A DNA stretch of 10,924 nt from Treponema sp. (GTDB lineage Bacteria; Spirochaetota; Spirochaetia; Treponematales; Breznakiellaceae), in assembly GCA_031255615.1 (NCBI GenBank), contig JAIRSD010000015.1, forward strand, positions 1-10,924, written 5' to 3'. Below are positions 1 to 7,542 of the stretch, piece after piece; positions within the stretch are counted from its first letter, which is position 1, and every line of letters begins with the position of its first letter. The notes below the pieces were generated by a model that saw only the letters and a list, made by a program, of their open reading frames with translations, ran no database searches and was not told the origin of the DNA. The position numbers and the translations under genes were made by a program.

Positions 1-602
1 TCGTACTTGACCCCCATGGCGCAGAACACGATGACAAAGGCTTCGGAGGCGGCGCCGGAGACCGGATTACCCCCCTCGTCGAAGCTGAGAATCTTCGCCT
101 GCCGGACAATCTGGGCCGCAAGGCGGTTGTGGGGAAGCCCGTTGCCGGAAAATATGGGAAGTTTCTGCCCCCGGATCAGGGTGTTCATCCCGTCAATGGC
201 GGAGATCCCGGTCTGGATAAAATCCCGGGGGTAGGTCCGGGCATAGGGATTGATGGGGAGGCCGTTTACGTCCATGGTGGTGGAGGAAAAAATATCCCCG
301 TAGCCGTCGATGGGCTCCCCCAGGCCGTTGAAGATCCGACCCAAAAGGCCGGGCCCCACCCGCAGAGTCATGGGCTTCCCCAGGAATTCCACCCGGGAAT
401 CGTCGGCGGAAAGCCCCGTATTGCTGCCGAAGATCTGGATGGCGGTCCAGTCTTCGCTCATATCCACCACCCGGCCCAGCCGGCGGCCTTCCTCCCGGTC
501 GTAGACCGCCACCACCTCGTTAAAACCCACATTCCGGCTCCGCTGGGTTATCACCACGGGCCCCTCAATGCGGGTAAGGCCCCGGTACTCAACACCCCTC
601 AT
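1..602 (-). CDS. atpB: V/A-type ATPase subunit B, non-catalytic head subunit (partial, C-terminus outside window)
   Basis: Regulatory (non-catalytic) subunit of the A3B3 head of a V/A-type ATPase, which works in the cytoplasm with subunit A to make or hydrolyse ATP. Only the first 200 codons are present; the gene runs off the left edge. The N-terminus begins MRGVEYRGLTRIEGPVV, followed by the beta-barrel domain, PGLLGRIFNGLGEPIDG near residue 85-100, and the start of the nucleotide-binding fold (ISAIDGMNTLIRGQKLPIFSG, about 135-155). At the P-loop position it reads SGNGLPHN, lacking GKT. This is the hallmark separating B from the catalytic A subunit. The ATG at 602 lies 2 bases after the atpA stop, behind GGGAGGTG (complement at 611-618), so translation is probably coupled to atpA. 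Family identity is very secure. Confidence 0.96.
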   Translation of the reverse strand, partial: MRGVEYRGLTRIEGPVVITQRSRNVGFNEVVAVYDREEGRRLGRVVDMSEDWTAIQIFGSNTGLSADDSRVEFLGKPMTLRVGPGLLGRIFNGLGEPIDGYGDIFSSTTMDVNGLPINPYARTYPRDFIQTGISAIDGMNTLIRGQKLPIFSGNGLPHNRLAAQIVRQAKILSFDEGGNPVSGAASEAFVIVFCAMGVKY

Positions 603-604
603 TG

Positions 605-2413
605 CTACAGCACCTCCCTCAGGCTAAGTCCATCGGTGTCCCGGTAACTCCGTTCAAGTTCTTCCAGGCTCCCCCGGATCTCCCGTTCAAAATCGTCCAG
701 CCCCCCGAGTTCATCGTTCTTCACCTGGCTTTTCAGGCGGGAAAGATTCTCCCGGATGGGGAGGTCGGTGATCTTGGCGATGGGCGCCCCCAGCTTGACG
801 CAGGCCAGGGCCCGGCGGTGAAAGTCCATGATAAGTTCCAGCAGTCTGATCTGTTTAGCGGGAACGCAGTACATATCGACATCGTCGTAGGAATTCTGCT
901 GGAGGAAACCGTTTTTCAGGATCTCCGCGGTAACAAGGACCATCCGCTGGTCGTCCGGCAGGGCGTCGGGGCCGATAAGCCGGACGATCTCCGCCAGCCG
1001 CTGTTCCCGCTTCAGAAGATCCAGGGCTTCCTGCCGGACCTGGGTCCAGAGGGGGCTTACCTTTTCCCACCAGGGCTTAACTTCTTCGGCGTATTCCGAA
1101 TAGCTGTCGATCCAGCTTATGGCCGGGTAGTGCCGGGCGTTGGCCAGGTCCCGGTCCAGGGCCCAGAAACAGCGGATAAAACGCTTGGTATGCTGGGTCA
1201 CGGGCTCGGAAAAATCCCCCCCCGGAGGGGACACGGCCCCGATGATCGACACCGAACCTTCCAGCCCCGAAAGAGTCTTGACCCGGCCGGCCCGCTCGTA
1301 GAATTCCGCAAGCCGGGTGGGTAGATAGGCGGGGAAACCCTCCTCCGCGGGCATCTCCTCCATGCGGCCCGACAGTTCCCGCAGGGCCTCCGCCCAGCGG
1401 CTGGTGGAATCCGCCATGATCGCCACATGGTAGCCCATGTCCCGGTAGAACTCCGCCAGGGTAACCCCGGTATAAATCGAAACCTCCCGGGCGGCCACGG
1501 GCATGTTGGAGGTATTGGCTATCAGGATGGTCCGTTCCATCAGGGACCGTCCGGTCCGGGGGTCCAGCAGGCGGGGGAACTCGGTAAGCACGTCGGTCAT
1601 CTCGTTGCCCCGCTCCCCGCAGCCGATGTAGATAATGACCTGGGCGTCGCACCATTTGGCGATGGCGTGCTGGGCCATGGTCTTGCCCGTGCCGAAGCCC
1701 CCGGGGATGGCGGCGGTCCCCCCCTTGGAGAGGGGGAAAAATACGTCAATGACCCGCTCCCCGGTGATCAAGGGCTGATCCGGGGAAAGTCTGTCCAGGG
1801 AAGGCCGGGGCATACGGACCGGCCACCACTGGGCCATGGGGATCTCCCCCCCCAGGCTGGTCTTGGCAATCGTATGGCCGATGGCGTAGTCTCCTTCCCC
1901 GCTCAGGGAGACGACGCTGCCGTTCCGAACCCCCGGGGGGGCCATAATTTTGCAGGTAACGCTCTCGGTCTCTTTAATGGCCCCCAACACCAGGCCGGGA
2001 AAGGCTTCCACATCCTCCCCGCGCCCCAGCTTTTCTACCAGCGACGCTTCCGGAATAAAATGCCAGGTCCTTTGAAGGTCCAGGGGCTCCCCCCGGGAAC
2101 CGGCCTCCATAAAGGCTCCGCTCTGGTTAAAAAGGACCTCCAGGGGCCGCTGAATGCCGTCATAGATGGTGCCGATGAGACCGGGCCCCAGGAGCACCGA
2201 AAGAGGCCGTCCGGTGGCGTGTACCGGCGCGCCTATCCGCAGCCCCGTATCGTCTTCGTAAACCTGGATCACCGCCTCGTCCCGCTCCAGGCGGACAATC
2301 TCGCCGATAAGCCGCTTTTCCCCCACCTCCACCACGTCGAAAAGACCGGCGCTTCCCAGGCCCTCCGCCCGGATGATGGGGCCGGAGATCCGTTTTACCC
2401 TGCCCTTTACCAT
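605..2413 (-). CDS. atpA: V/A-type ATPase subunit A, catalytic
   Basis: Catalytic subunit of the A3B3 head: binds and hydrolyses or synthesises ATP, driving or driven by ion flow through the membrane part. It has 602 residues, normal for prokaryotic A subunits (about 575-610). Visible in order: N-terminal beta-barrel ([12 protein letters not shown]), the A-specific inserted region around residues 110-195, P-loop GGFGTGKT at 238-245 with Lys244, GCGERGNEM at 264-272 with the catalytic-type Glu267, [12 protein letters not shown] at 335-346, then the helical C-terminal domain. Archaeal homologues, as I recall them, read GPFGSGKT, so the P-loop differs slightly. The ATG at 2413 is chosen because the family start (MVKGRVKRI) is there and GGGAGG (complement 2419-2424) precedes it. 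The open frame continues upstream to 2662 but only through atpE. The start overlaps the last 7 bases of atpE. Confidence 0.97.
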   Translation of the reverse strand: MVKGRVKRISGPIIRAEGLGSAGLFDVVEVGEKRLIGEIVRLERDEAVIQVYEDDTGLRIGAPVHATGRPLSVLLGPGLIGTIYDGIQRPLEVLFNQSGAFMEAGSRGEPLDLQRTWHFIPEASLVEKLGRGEDVEAFPGLVLGAIKETESVTCKIMAPPGVRNGSVVSLSGEGDYAIGHTIAKTSLGGEIPMAQWWPVRMPRPSLDRLSPDQPLITGERVIDVFFPLSKGGTAAIPGGFGTGKTMAQHAIAKWCDAQVIIYIGCGERGNEMTDVLTEFPRLLDPRTGRSLMERTILIANTSNMPVAAREVSIYTGVTLAEFYRDMGYHVAIMADSTSRWAEALRELSGRMEEMPAEEGFPAYLPTRLAEFYERAGRVKTLSGLEGSVSIIGAVSPPGGDFSEPVTQHTKRFIRCFWALDRDLANARHYPAISWIDSYSEYAEEVKPWWEKVSPLWTQVRQEALDLLKREQRLAEIVRLIGPDALPDDQRMVLVTAEILKNGFLQQNSYDDVDMYCVPAKQIRLLELIMDFHRRALACVKLGAPIAKITDLPIRENLSRLKSQVKNDELGGLDDFEREIRGSLEELERSYRDTDGLSLREVL

Positions 2414-3114
2414 TCCGGCCTCCCGGCGAGGACCGCCCGGCCTTCGCCGATAAGGGCGGCGGTCAATTCCGCCCGGTGATCCGCCATCAGGGAGGCGGTC
2501 AGCATATTGATGGAAGCGGTTATCCGCAGCCCCGGACTGTCCAGGACCAGCTCCGGGTACTTGCCGGAAAGGACCCCGGAAGCCCGGATGGCCGCCCCCG
2601 CGCCGGTGGAGGAGGCCGATGCGGCGCCCTCCACGCCGAGACGGTAATCCACCGCTTCCCAACTGCCCGGCGGCAGGAGTTTCGCCAAAAGAGATTCCCC
2701 TTCCGTCTTGGTGATTTTATAAAACATGGCTTTGACATTCCGGCAGGCCCCGCGGAACTCCGGGCAGCCCTCCAGACGGATCCGCAGTTCCGACTCCAGG
2801 AGGTCGAGAATCCGCTCCCGGCTTTGGGATTGATACCAGGCGTCCATGGCGCGTTCCACCAGGAATTCGATTTTTTCCGACTCCGTCCGCCGCTTATCCA
2901 GAGGAAGCCGGGCCATTATCTCATCCGAACTCTTTTTCCGCCGTTCCTCAAAACGGGCCCGAAGGTCTTCCACCGCCTGGATCGTTTTTTTCTCCCAGGC
3001 CAGGGTGTTTGCCTTAACCGTATCATCCGCGGCCTTAATGATGCGGAACGCCTTACGCCGGGCGTCTTCCAATATCTCCCGGTCCAGAATTTCGGTTGAC
3101 TGTATTTCTTCCAT
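2407..3114 (-). CDS. atpE: V/A-type ATPase subunit E, peripheral stalk
   Basis: Peripheral-stalk subunit that holds the catalytic head still against rotor torque, pairing with a G/H-type coiled coil. It has 235 residues. The first 80 or so are charged and helical ([23 protein letters not shown] region), as expected of the long coiled coil; residues 85-225 form the globular C-terminal domain. The end ([20 protein letters not shown]) matches the conserved C-terminal helix of E subunits that contacts the head. Residues 150-185 ([17 protein letters not shown]) are small and low-complexity, probably a species-specific loop. The start at 3114 has AGGTGA close upstream. The gene is preceded by an unusual 268-base repeat-rich gap and overlaps atpA by 7 bases. 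The subfamily assignment depends mainly on position and the C-terminal motif. Confidence 0.9.
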   Translation of the reverse strand: MEEIQSTEILDREILEDARRKAFRIIKAADDTVKANTLAWEKKTIQAVEDLRARFEERRKKSSDEIMARLPLDKRRTESEKIEFLVERAMDAWYQSQSRERILDLLESELRIRLEGCPEFRGACRNVKAMFYKITKTEGESLLAKLLPPGSWEAVDYRLGVEGAASASSTGAGAAIRASGVLSGKYPELVLDSPGLRITASINMLTASLMADHRAELTAALIGEGRAVLAGRPEW

Positions 3115-3181
3115 CGTTCACCTGCATTCACCTGAGACTGTCCCAAAACTTCAGTTTTTGGAACGGCTGTTTTGAATTTAG

Positions 3182-3211
3182 CGGAAGATCGGCTGTTCCG
3201 CCGATCCTCCG
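3182..3211. repeat. Inverted repeat (12-position stem, one mismatch, 6-base loop)
   Basis: CGGAAGATCGGC at 3182-3193 pairs with GCCGATCCTCCG at 3200-3211 around the loop TGTTCC; only the A3186/C3207 position fails to pair. In the operon transcript this would be a stable hairpin about 70-100 bases upstream of atpE. No T-run follows it on the minus strand, so it is not a typical intrinsic terminator. An RNA-processing or stabilising role is inference. Confidence 0.6.
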
Positions 3212-3259
3212 GGCGCCTGTTCCTCAACCAACCGGGTTTTGGAACAAACGCAACCGATA

Positions 3260-3296
3260 GACCTGTTCAATGACCCGGTTGTTCATTGAGCAGGTC
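3260..3296. repeat. Inverted repeat (14-position stem, 9-base loop)
   Basis: GACCTGTTCAATGA at 3260-3273 is opposed by TCATTGAGCAGGTC at 3283-3296. Thirteen of 14 positions are Watson-Crick, and the remaining one is a T/G (A/C on the transcript strand) pair. The loop is CCCGGTTGT. The outer word GACCTGTTCAA occurs again at 4171-4181 in the atpI-atpK gap, also as one arm of a potential stem. There is no T-tract beside it. It belongs to the repeat unit between atpF and atpE. Confidence 0.6.
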
Positions 3297-3338
3297 GGCG
3301 AAACATGCGGACTCCCGCGGAAGCCCCGGGTTTCGCCG
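3296..3338. repeat. Inverted repeat (9-bp perfect stem with nested small stem)
   Basis: CGGCGAAAC at 3296-3304 is the exact reverse complement of GTTTCGCCG at 3330-3338. The enclosed bases contain a smaller stem, GCGG at 3307-3310 with CCGC at 3315-3318. An alternative pairing, CGCCG at 3334-3338 with CGGCG at 3347-3351, would compete with it. It directly abuts the preceding inverted repeat, so the two stems could stack in RNA or be mutually dependent. Confidence 0.55.
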
Positions 3339-3382
3339 TTTTTAAGCGGCGGCTGTTCGGAAACTGAAGCCCCCGACAACGC

Positions 3383-3730
3383 TTAAACATGGATGCCGAT
3401 AGCTTCGCGGATAGAATCCACCAGACTTTTACGGCCGGGGAGGCGGCCCAGGATGCCGGGAATCTCCACTATCAGGGGATAACGTTCGGAGAGCTGCCAA
3501 TCGATCAAAAGCTCCCCCAGCCAATCAGCCGCTTCCTCGGTAAGGATGAGCACCCGGCAGCCTTCCCCGGCGGCGCCGGGAAGCACCGTCCCGGCGGTTT
3601 CATTCCAGCCCCTGGTAATCCGCAAAAAAGCCGCCCTTGCTTCATCGGCCCCCGCCACGGCCTTTCCCTCAATGCCGACGAAACGAAAGGCGGTTACCAA
3701 TTCCGCGTCCCCGATAAAAAAGTAATCCAA
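3383..3730 (-). CDS. atpF: V/A-type ATPase subunit F, central shaft
   Basis: Small central-shaft subunit that binds subunit D and tunes coupling between the head and the rotor. It has 115 residues; the family is usually about 100-115. Typical motifs are visible: IGDAELVTAFRFVGIEG at residues 6-22, VLILTEEAADWL around 60-71, PLIVEIPG around 85-92, and the terminal helix SIREAIGI near the end. The frame opens with TTG at 3730. An in-frame TGA lies at 3751-3749 and no ATG or GTG start lies between, so the TTG start is forced. The only Shine-Dalgarno candidate is a weak GGTTGGTGG. It lies 84 bases after atpK and is followed by the long repeat-rich gap before atpE. Confidence 0.92.
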   Translation of the reverse strand: MDYFFIGDAELVTAFRFVGIEGKAVAGADEARAAFLRITRGWNETAGTVLPGAAGEGCRVLILTEEAADWLGELLIDWQLSERYPLIVEIPGILGRLPGRKSLVDSIREAIGIHV

Positions 3731-3814
3731 ACCACCAACCCGCGTTTTTCAGCCAGGAAGAAGACCGCCGCCGGAAAAAACGCACGGTTTCCCCCGGTCC
3801 GGCTAAACAGGCCC

Positions 3815-4117
3815 CTATAAGATGATGATCAGCAGGGCCACCAGGAAGCCCCAAAGACAGATCCCTTCCGCCAGCCCCGCGTAGGGGATGGCCTTACCGG
3901 AAAGCTCCGGATTCTCACTCATGGCCCCCATGGCCGCCGATCCAATCTGCCCCACGGCAATGCCCCCGGCAATACAGGAAATTCCCACCGCCAGGGCGGC
4001 GGCAAAATACTTCCATACCGCGGTGTTTCCGGCGTCCTGGACCTCGGATTCCTGGGCAAAAAGCGGCAGGGCCGCAAAAAACAGAACCAGCGCCAGCAAC
4101 ACTACCATACGTTTCAT
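3815..4117 (-). CDS. atpK: V/A-type ATPase subunit K, ion-translocating rotor ring proteolipid
   Basis: Rotor-ring subunit, present in many copies per enzyme, whose membrane carboxylate carries H+ or Na+ past subunit I. It has 100 residues as called. MKRMVVLLALVLFFAALPLF then AQES looks like a cleavable signal peptide, with the cut likely after residue 21. Two membrane helices follow: about 33-57 (small-residue rich, AVGISCIAGGIAVGQIGSAA) and about 78-100 (AGLAEGICLWGFLVALLIII). Glu84 in helix 2 is the ion-binding residue; Gln57 in helix 1 sits where Na+-type rings carry a ligand. Thermus thermophilus ring subunits, as I recall, also have a signal peptide. The ATG at 4117 is preferred over 4156 because AAGGAG (complement 4125-4130) precedes it and the signal peptide starts there. 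This strong ribosome site suits the high copy number required. Confidence 0.94.
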   Translation of the reverse strand: MKRMVVLLALVLFFAALPLFAQESEVQDAGNTAVWKYFAAALAVGISCIAGGIAVGQIGSAAMGAMSENPELSGKAIPYAGLAEGICLWGFLVALLIIIL

Positions 4118-4169
4118 ACCAACTCTCCTTAACAGATTTCCGCCCGTGCAAGGCAAAATCCTAAATATT

Positions 4170-4208
4170 GGACCTGTTCAAGAATCCGACCGGTTCTCCC
4201 ACAGGCCC
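4170..4208. repeat. Inverted repeat in the atpI-atpK gap, sharing GACCTGTTCAA with the atpF-atpE gap
   Basis: The 187-base gap between the atpI stop and the atpK start is AT-richer than the genes and has no supported ORF or clear promoter. Within it, GGACCTGT at 4170-4177 can pair with ACAGGCCC at 4201-4208 with one mismatch. The 11-base word at 4171-4181 is identical to 3260-3270, and the following bases (CCGACCGGTTC against CCCGGTTGTTC) are related. The gap may hold a diverged member of the same repeat family. It may also insulate or stabilise atpK mRNA, but nothing in the sequence proves this. Confidence 0.45.
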
Positions 4209-4304
4209 CCCAAAAAACATGGGTTTCTCAAAGAGATCCACATTTTTTGCCGCGTCAAAGGGCTGCTATCCGAAAATTGAATACTCAGAACAACTCTTTT
4301 ATTT

Positions 4305-6452
4305 TTATCCGCCGCCGCGGAATCGGAAGGGTTTGAATTCCACCCCGGTTTCCGTAAAAAACTTGCTGAAAAACTCGTAGTATTGAAGACGGACCACCTG
4401 GATAGCCACAATCATACCCTCCAAAACAATAATAACCAGGTTCCCAAAGATCATAATCCCCAGGGCAAAGAAGGGCCCCCCGGTTACACCCCGGCTGACC
4501 ATACCGGAAAGGGTAAAAACGATGAATGAAAGCACCGCGTGGGAAAGGGCGAAGGCCCCCACCCGCAGAAAACTTACGGTATTGGAAATATAGGTCGAAA
4601 GGGTCTCCAGAATTTCCACAAACCCTTCCATGATAAAAACCATAAGCCCCTCCGCCATCACCGGCCGTTCCCCGGAAACAAGCCGCCAAAGGAGGGGGCC
4701 GAAGAAGATACAGAACACGGGGATCAGGAGCCCTACCAGATCAAACCAGAGGAAAGCCCCCCCGGCGATGCAGCGGACGGCGATAAAGAGGGCGTACCAA
4801 AACAAAAGCAGCCCCGCGATTCCGGTTTTGGAGAAACAGGCCCGCTCGTAACGTTTAAGGGCCCAAAGATTGATAATATTCACCAATAAACCGATGGAAT
4901 TAAGGATCACCCCCACGGAGATGGTGAATCCAAAAAAGTAAAACAGTTTGGCTATATTTCCCTTTTCGGGCATCAGGTGGAGGATCCGTTCCGGCGGCTC
5001 GCCGGCAATCCCGAAAATATTCATAAAGAACCCCGTCACCGCCCTGGTAGGGGCCGCCAGGAGTCCTTCGGTGGTAAAAATTTCACCGGTCAAAAGGCCC
5101 ATGACCATGGAGGCAATCCCCACGGCGATAAGGGGGGTGGAATAGCTCTGGAAATTTTTAAGGGCCCTGCTTCCCCCCTTCCGGGTAAGCAGCCCCAGGA
5201 GAAAGAGGACGAAACCCTGGCCCAGGTCCCCGAACATGATTCCAAAAAGGATGGTAAAAAAGACCGCCACAAAGGGGGTCGGATCAATAGTGCCGTAAAG
5301 GGGAGCGCCGTAAGAGAAGACGATTTTTTCAAAGCCCTTAACGTAAGCGCCGTGTTTAAGGGAAACCGGGACCTTCTCCCGGCCCTCCACGACATCGGGC
5401 ATTTCCTCGGGGTTAAAAGTACGGATGGCGATCCGATCCTCGGTGATCCGGGTAAGATCCTCCACTATGCTTTGAATGGAGTCCTGGGGGGCCCAGCCGC
5501 TAAGGACGTAGATACTCCGGGTAGCCGTAAGCCTGCCCTTAAGCTGCTCCACTGCGGCGGCCATCAGGTAGGAAGCGGTAAGGCTGCGGAATTGGGAGGC
5601 CTCCCCGTTACGCATATTTTCCTTGTCCCGGCGGATCTGTTCCAAGTCCTTTTCCGCCGCGGCCAGCCGGTCCTCCAGCCCCCCCAGGAGTTCCTTGGGG
5701 ATCCCCTGGTAGCCTTCGGGGATCGCTATGGGTATAAAACCGGCGTTTTTCAGTTCGGAATCCAGGGCAAAACGGCCCCGCCGGGACGCCGCGGCGAGGA
5801 TCCGCCCCCCCTCCCCCAGGGGAATGATCACCGCCCGGTCCGCCAGGCTTCGTTTGACCTGTTCCTGGGCCCTGAAGTCCAGACGGCCCAGCCGCAGGGT
5901 AAGGTAGGAAAGCTGATCCAGTTCCGCGAAGGGAGCGTTCAGGTTGGCAAAGGCCCGGGCCTCGTTCAGAGTCTCCTCAACCTTCGTCTTTTCCTGGGAC
6001 ACCTCATATTCCCGGCTGGTAAGGGAAGCAATCCCATCGCACAATTTATCGGTAAGGAGTTCCTCCTCCTCGCCGGGAAATTCCGTATCCTCCTCCGGTT
6101 CGCCGGGGAGTTCGATGCCAAGAAAGACGGCCCCGGACCTGAGTTTTTCCAGATTATCCTGGATATGGAGATAGGCCGCCCGGTCCAACGAACGGACGCT
6201 TTCCGTTTCGGAGGAAAGAGGCTGAAGCTCCAGCCCGCCGAGACGGGACACGGGTTCCGGGGCCCCCGCCCGCAGCCCTATATCCTGAAAATTCCCTCCC
6301 CCCGACTGCTGGGGGGCATCCTCCATATCCTGCCCTTCGGCGCTGTCGGAAAAGTGCATGATCCCCCGGCGGCCCAGATACTCGATTACCCTGTCCGCAT
6401 CCCGGGAGAGGACGGTCAATTCAATATGTTTCATCTTCCGGGGGCGAATCAT
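4305..6452 (-). CDS. atpI: V/A-type ATPase subunit I, membrane stator (a-subunit homologue)
   Basis: Membrane stator subunit that forms the ion half-channels against the K ring and anchors the peripheral stalks. It has 715 residues, slightly longer than most bacterial homologues. Residues 1 to about 380 are cytoplasmic: MKHIELTVLSRDADRVIEYL at the start is the typical N-terminal fold, with an acidic stretch at 113-133 and a helical region around 255-285. From about 392 onward come several hydrophobic segments (for example VAVFFTILFGIMFGDLGQGF at 395-414). The essential channel arginine is Arg630 in SFLRVGAFALSHAVL; Arg688 lies in the conserved VVRLQYYEFFSKFF. The ATG at 6452 is favoured by GGAGG (complement 6461-6465) seven bases upstream; Met7 is the alternative. 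Its start overlaps the atpC stop by 4 bases (ATGA). A second in-frame TAA follows the stop closely. Confidence 0.96.
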   Translation of the reverse strand: MIRPRKMKHIELTVLSRDADRVIEYLGRRGIMHFSDSAEGQDMEDAPQQSGGGNFQDIGLRAGAPEPVSRLGGLELQPLSSETESVRSLDRAAYLHIQDNLEKLRSGAVFLGIELPGEPEEDTEFPGEEEELLTDKLCDGIASLTSREYEVSQEKTKVEETLNEARAFANLNAPFAELDQLSYLTLRLGRLDFRAQEQVKRSLADRAVIIPLGEGGRILAAASRRGRFALDSELKNAGFIPIAIPEGYQGIPKELLGGLEDRLAAAEKDLEQIRRDKENMRNGEASQFRSLTASYLMAAAVEQLKGRLTATRSIYVLSGWAPQDSIQSIVEDLTRITEDRIAIRTFNPEEMPDVVEGREKVPVSLKHGAYVKGFEKIVFSYGAPLYGTIDPTPFVAVFFTILFGIMFGDLGQGFVLFLLGLLTRKGGSRALKNFQSYSTPLIAVGIASMVMGLLTGEIFTTEGLLAAPTRAVTGFFMNIFGIAGEPPERILHLMPEKGNIAKLFYFFGFTISVGVILNSIGLLVNIINLWALKRYERACFSKTGIAGLLLFWYALFIAVRCIAGGAFLWFDLVGLLIPVFCIFFGPLLWRLVSGERPVMAEGLMVFIMEGFVEILETLSTYISNTVSFLRVGAFALSHAVLSFIVFTLSGMVSRGVTGGPFFALGIMIFGNLVIIVLEGMIVAIQVVRLQYYEFFSKFFTETGVEFKPFRFRGGG

Positions 6453-7540
6453 GGGGCAACCTCCAACATGGCAAACACATCCTGGCTGGACATTCCCAGA
6501 CCCAGACCTTCGGCGACACTGGTTAAAAGGTCTTCCTCGTACTGTTTAAGCCGGATAAAGCAAAAGGCCGTATCCAGGGAAAAGGGGCTGCGTCGATAGA
6601 AACGGAGGGCCAGTTTGTAAAGGTAATCGCCGGCGGCATTTTGGAAATACCGGGGATTCGCGATCCAGGACCGCCCCGGAATTTCGGGGTTCAAAAACTG
6701 CTCCCGCCGCCAACCGGCCCAGGAGGAACGGTTGTCCAGGCTGAAATCGAGGCTGGCGCGGGCGTCGGCGGCCAGGGAATCCTGCCGGATGGAGCCGCGG
6801 GTCCGGGAAAGCCGGGAAGAAGGGAACCTTGGCGGCCCGGCCTTCCGATTCGCCGCCTTAAGGGGGAACATATCCATCAGATACTCCGAAGCGTCTTCGG
6901 AGGACATCCGGTAATAGGTCCGCAGCCGCAGGGCCCAGATACAATTCCGCAGGGATATTTCTTCCCCTAAAATCCGCTCCGACACCACCCGGTCCTGGGG
7001 GGGAAGCCTTCCCAGGGCCTGCCAAAGGGAACCGTAGTAATGTTTATCCAACTCGGTCTGGGCCTTTACCGCATCCCCGCCCTTGACCAGATTCATCTCC
7101 TTGTCCAAAAGGAATTCAAATTCCGTCCCCTTAAGCATGGCGGCCAGGTCGGGGTAGGCGGAAAAATTGACCGTACCGAAAGGGCCCAGGCTGGTCCAGG
7201 AGGGAAACGAAGGATCCCCGCTTACCAGGGCGTTGAGGCTGGATTTAAGATCCGCGTATTCCCAAGTCCTCAACAAGCGGAGGAGAAAAACCGGGGGCTT
7301 TGAAAAGGAAGAAACAATAGAGAGGATCTGGGAAACCGCCCGTTCCGTGATTCGCCGTTCCAGATCGGGCAGCAGCTCCCGTTCCGGCAATTCCCGGCCG
7401 CCCTGGGGAAAGATAAAGCGGTCCAGGGCGGAAAGCCTATCCACCTTGGTTAGGGTCGATACCCGTTTACCGACCAGGGATTTCCCCACGATTCCGCACA
7501 CCTTTGCGTAAACATACGCCCGTTCCCCCATCCCCGGCAT
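6449..7540 (-). CDS. atpC: V/A-type ATPase subunit C, socket between shaft and rotor ring
   Basis: Funnel-shaped subunit (AC39/d family) that connects the central shaft to the K ring. It has 363 residues; prokaryotic members usually have about 320-350. It is rich in helices, as expected. The clearest match is the C-terminal part: RRSPFSLDTAFCFIRLKQYE followed by EDLLTSVAEGLGLGMSSQDVF, corresponding to the family pattern of a Pro-Phe turn, a long helix with acidic contacts, and a final Gly-Leu loop. An Arg/Ser-rich stretch near residues 235-260 (PSSRLSRTRGSIRQDSL) looks like a lineage-specific insertion. The start may be 7540 or Met4 at 7531; neither has a strong Shine-Dalgarno sequence. The 7540 ATG is 2 bases after the preceding stop, so coupling is likely. 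The family is divergent, so confidence is lower than for atpA or atpI. Confidence 0.88.
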   Translation of the reverse strand: MPGMGERAYVYAKVCGIVGKSLVGKRVSTLTKVDRLSALDRFIFPQGGRELPERELLPDLERRITERAVSQILSIVSSFSKPPVFLLRLLRTWEYADLKSSLNALVSGDPSFPSWTSLGPFGTVNFSAYPDLAAMLKGTEFEFLLDKEMNLVKGGDAVKAQTELDKHYYGSLWQALGRLPPQDRVVSERILGEEISLRNCIWALRLRTYYRMSSEDASEYLMDMFPLKAANRKAGPPRFPSSRLSRTRGSIRQDSLAADARASLDFSLDNRSSWAGWRREQFLNPEIPGRSWIANPRYFQNAAGDYLYKLALRFYRRSPFSLDTAFCFIRLKQYEEDLLTSVAEGLGLGMSSQDVFAMLEVAP

Positions 7541-7542
7541 GA

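Larger units (their letters stand above)
3141..3369. repeat. Hairpin-rich repeat unit with imperfect terminal inverted repeats, between atpF and atpE
   Basis: This unit fills most of the 268-base gap between the atpF stop and the atpE start and contains no credible gene. Its outer ends are inverted copies of each other: 3149-3169 begins CTTCAGTTTTTGGAAC, and the complement of 3350-3369 reads CTTCAGTTTCCGAACAGCCG. They match at about 16 of 20 positions with one gap. The left end is also self-complementary (3141-3150 against 3153-3162, one mismatch). Inside lie three further hairpins, listed separately, and repeated CTGTTC words preceded by C or G. No target-site duplication could be made out. 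It may be a small non-autonomous element or a mosaic of dispersed repeats; copies elsewhere in the genome would decide. Confidence 0.6.

Noticed and set aside
1427..2479. 350-codon open frame on the plus strand opposite atpA
   Set aside because: Same reason: the mirror of a conserved catalytic subunit with no family features of its own.
2414..2662. N-terminal extension of atpA upstream of 2413
   Set aside because: The extra frame lies entirely inside atpE, its residues match nothing in the A family, and the ATG at 2413 has a good ribosome site and the family N-terminus.
3141..3369. CRISPR array
   Set aside because: Repeated CTGTTC words have irregular spacing and variable flanks; there are no regular direct repeats with unique spacers and no cas genes.
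3115..3382. Hidden small gene (such as the DUF2764 protein known from some treponemal ATPase operons) between atpF and atpE
   Set aside because: All frames are short or broken, and the stretch is explained by inverted repeats.
4118..4156. Earlier ATG for atpK at 4156
   Set aside because: It would add 13 residues before an obvious signal peptide and has no ribosome site, whereas 4117 has AAGGAG.
4977..6599. 540-codon open frame on the plus strand opposite atpI
   Set aside because: It is antisense to a clearly conserved gene. Its translation is Gly/Pro/His-rich without motifs, as expected from reading GC-rich coding DNA backwards.
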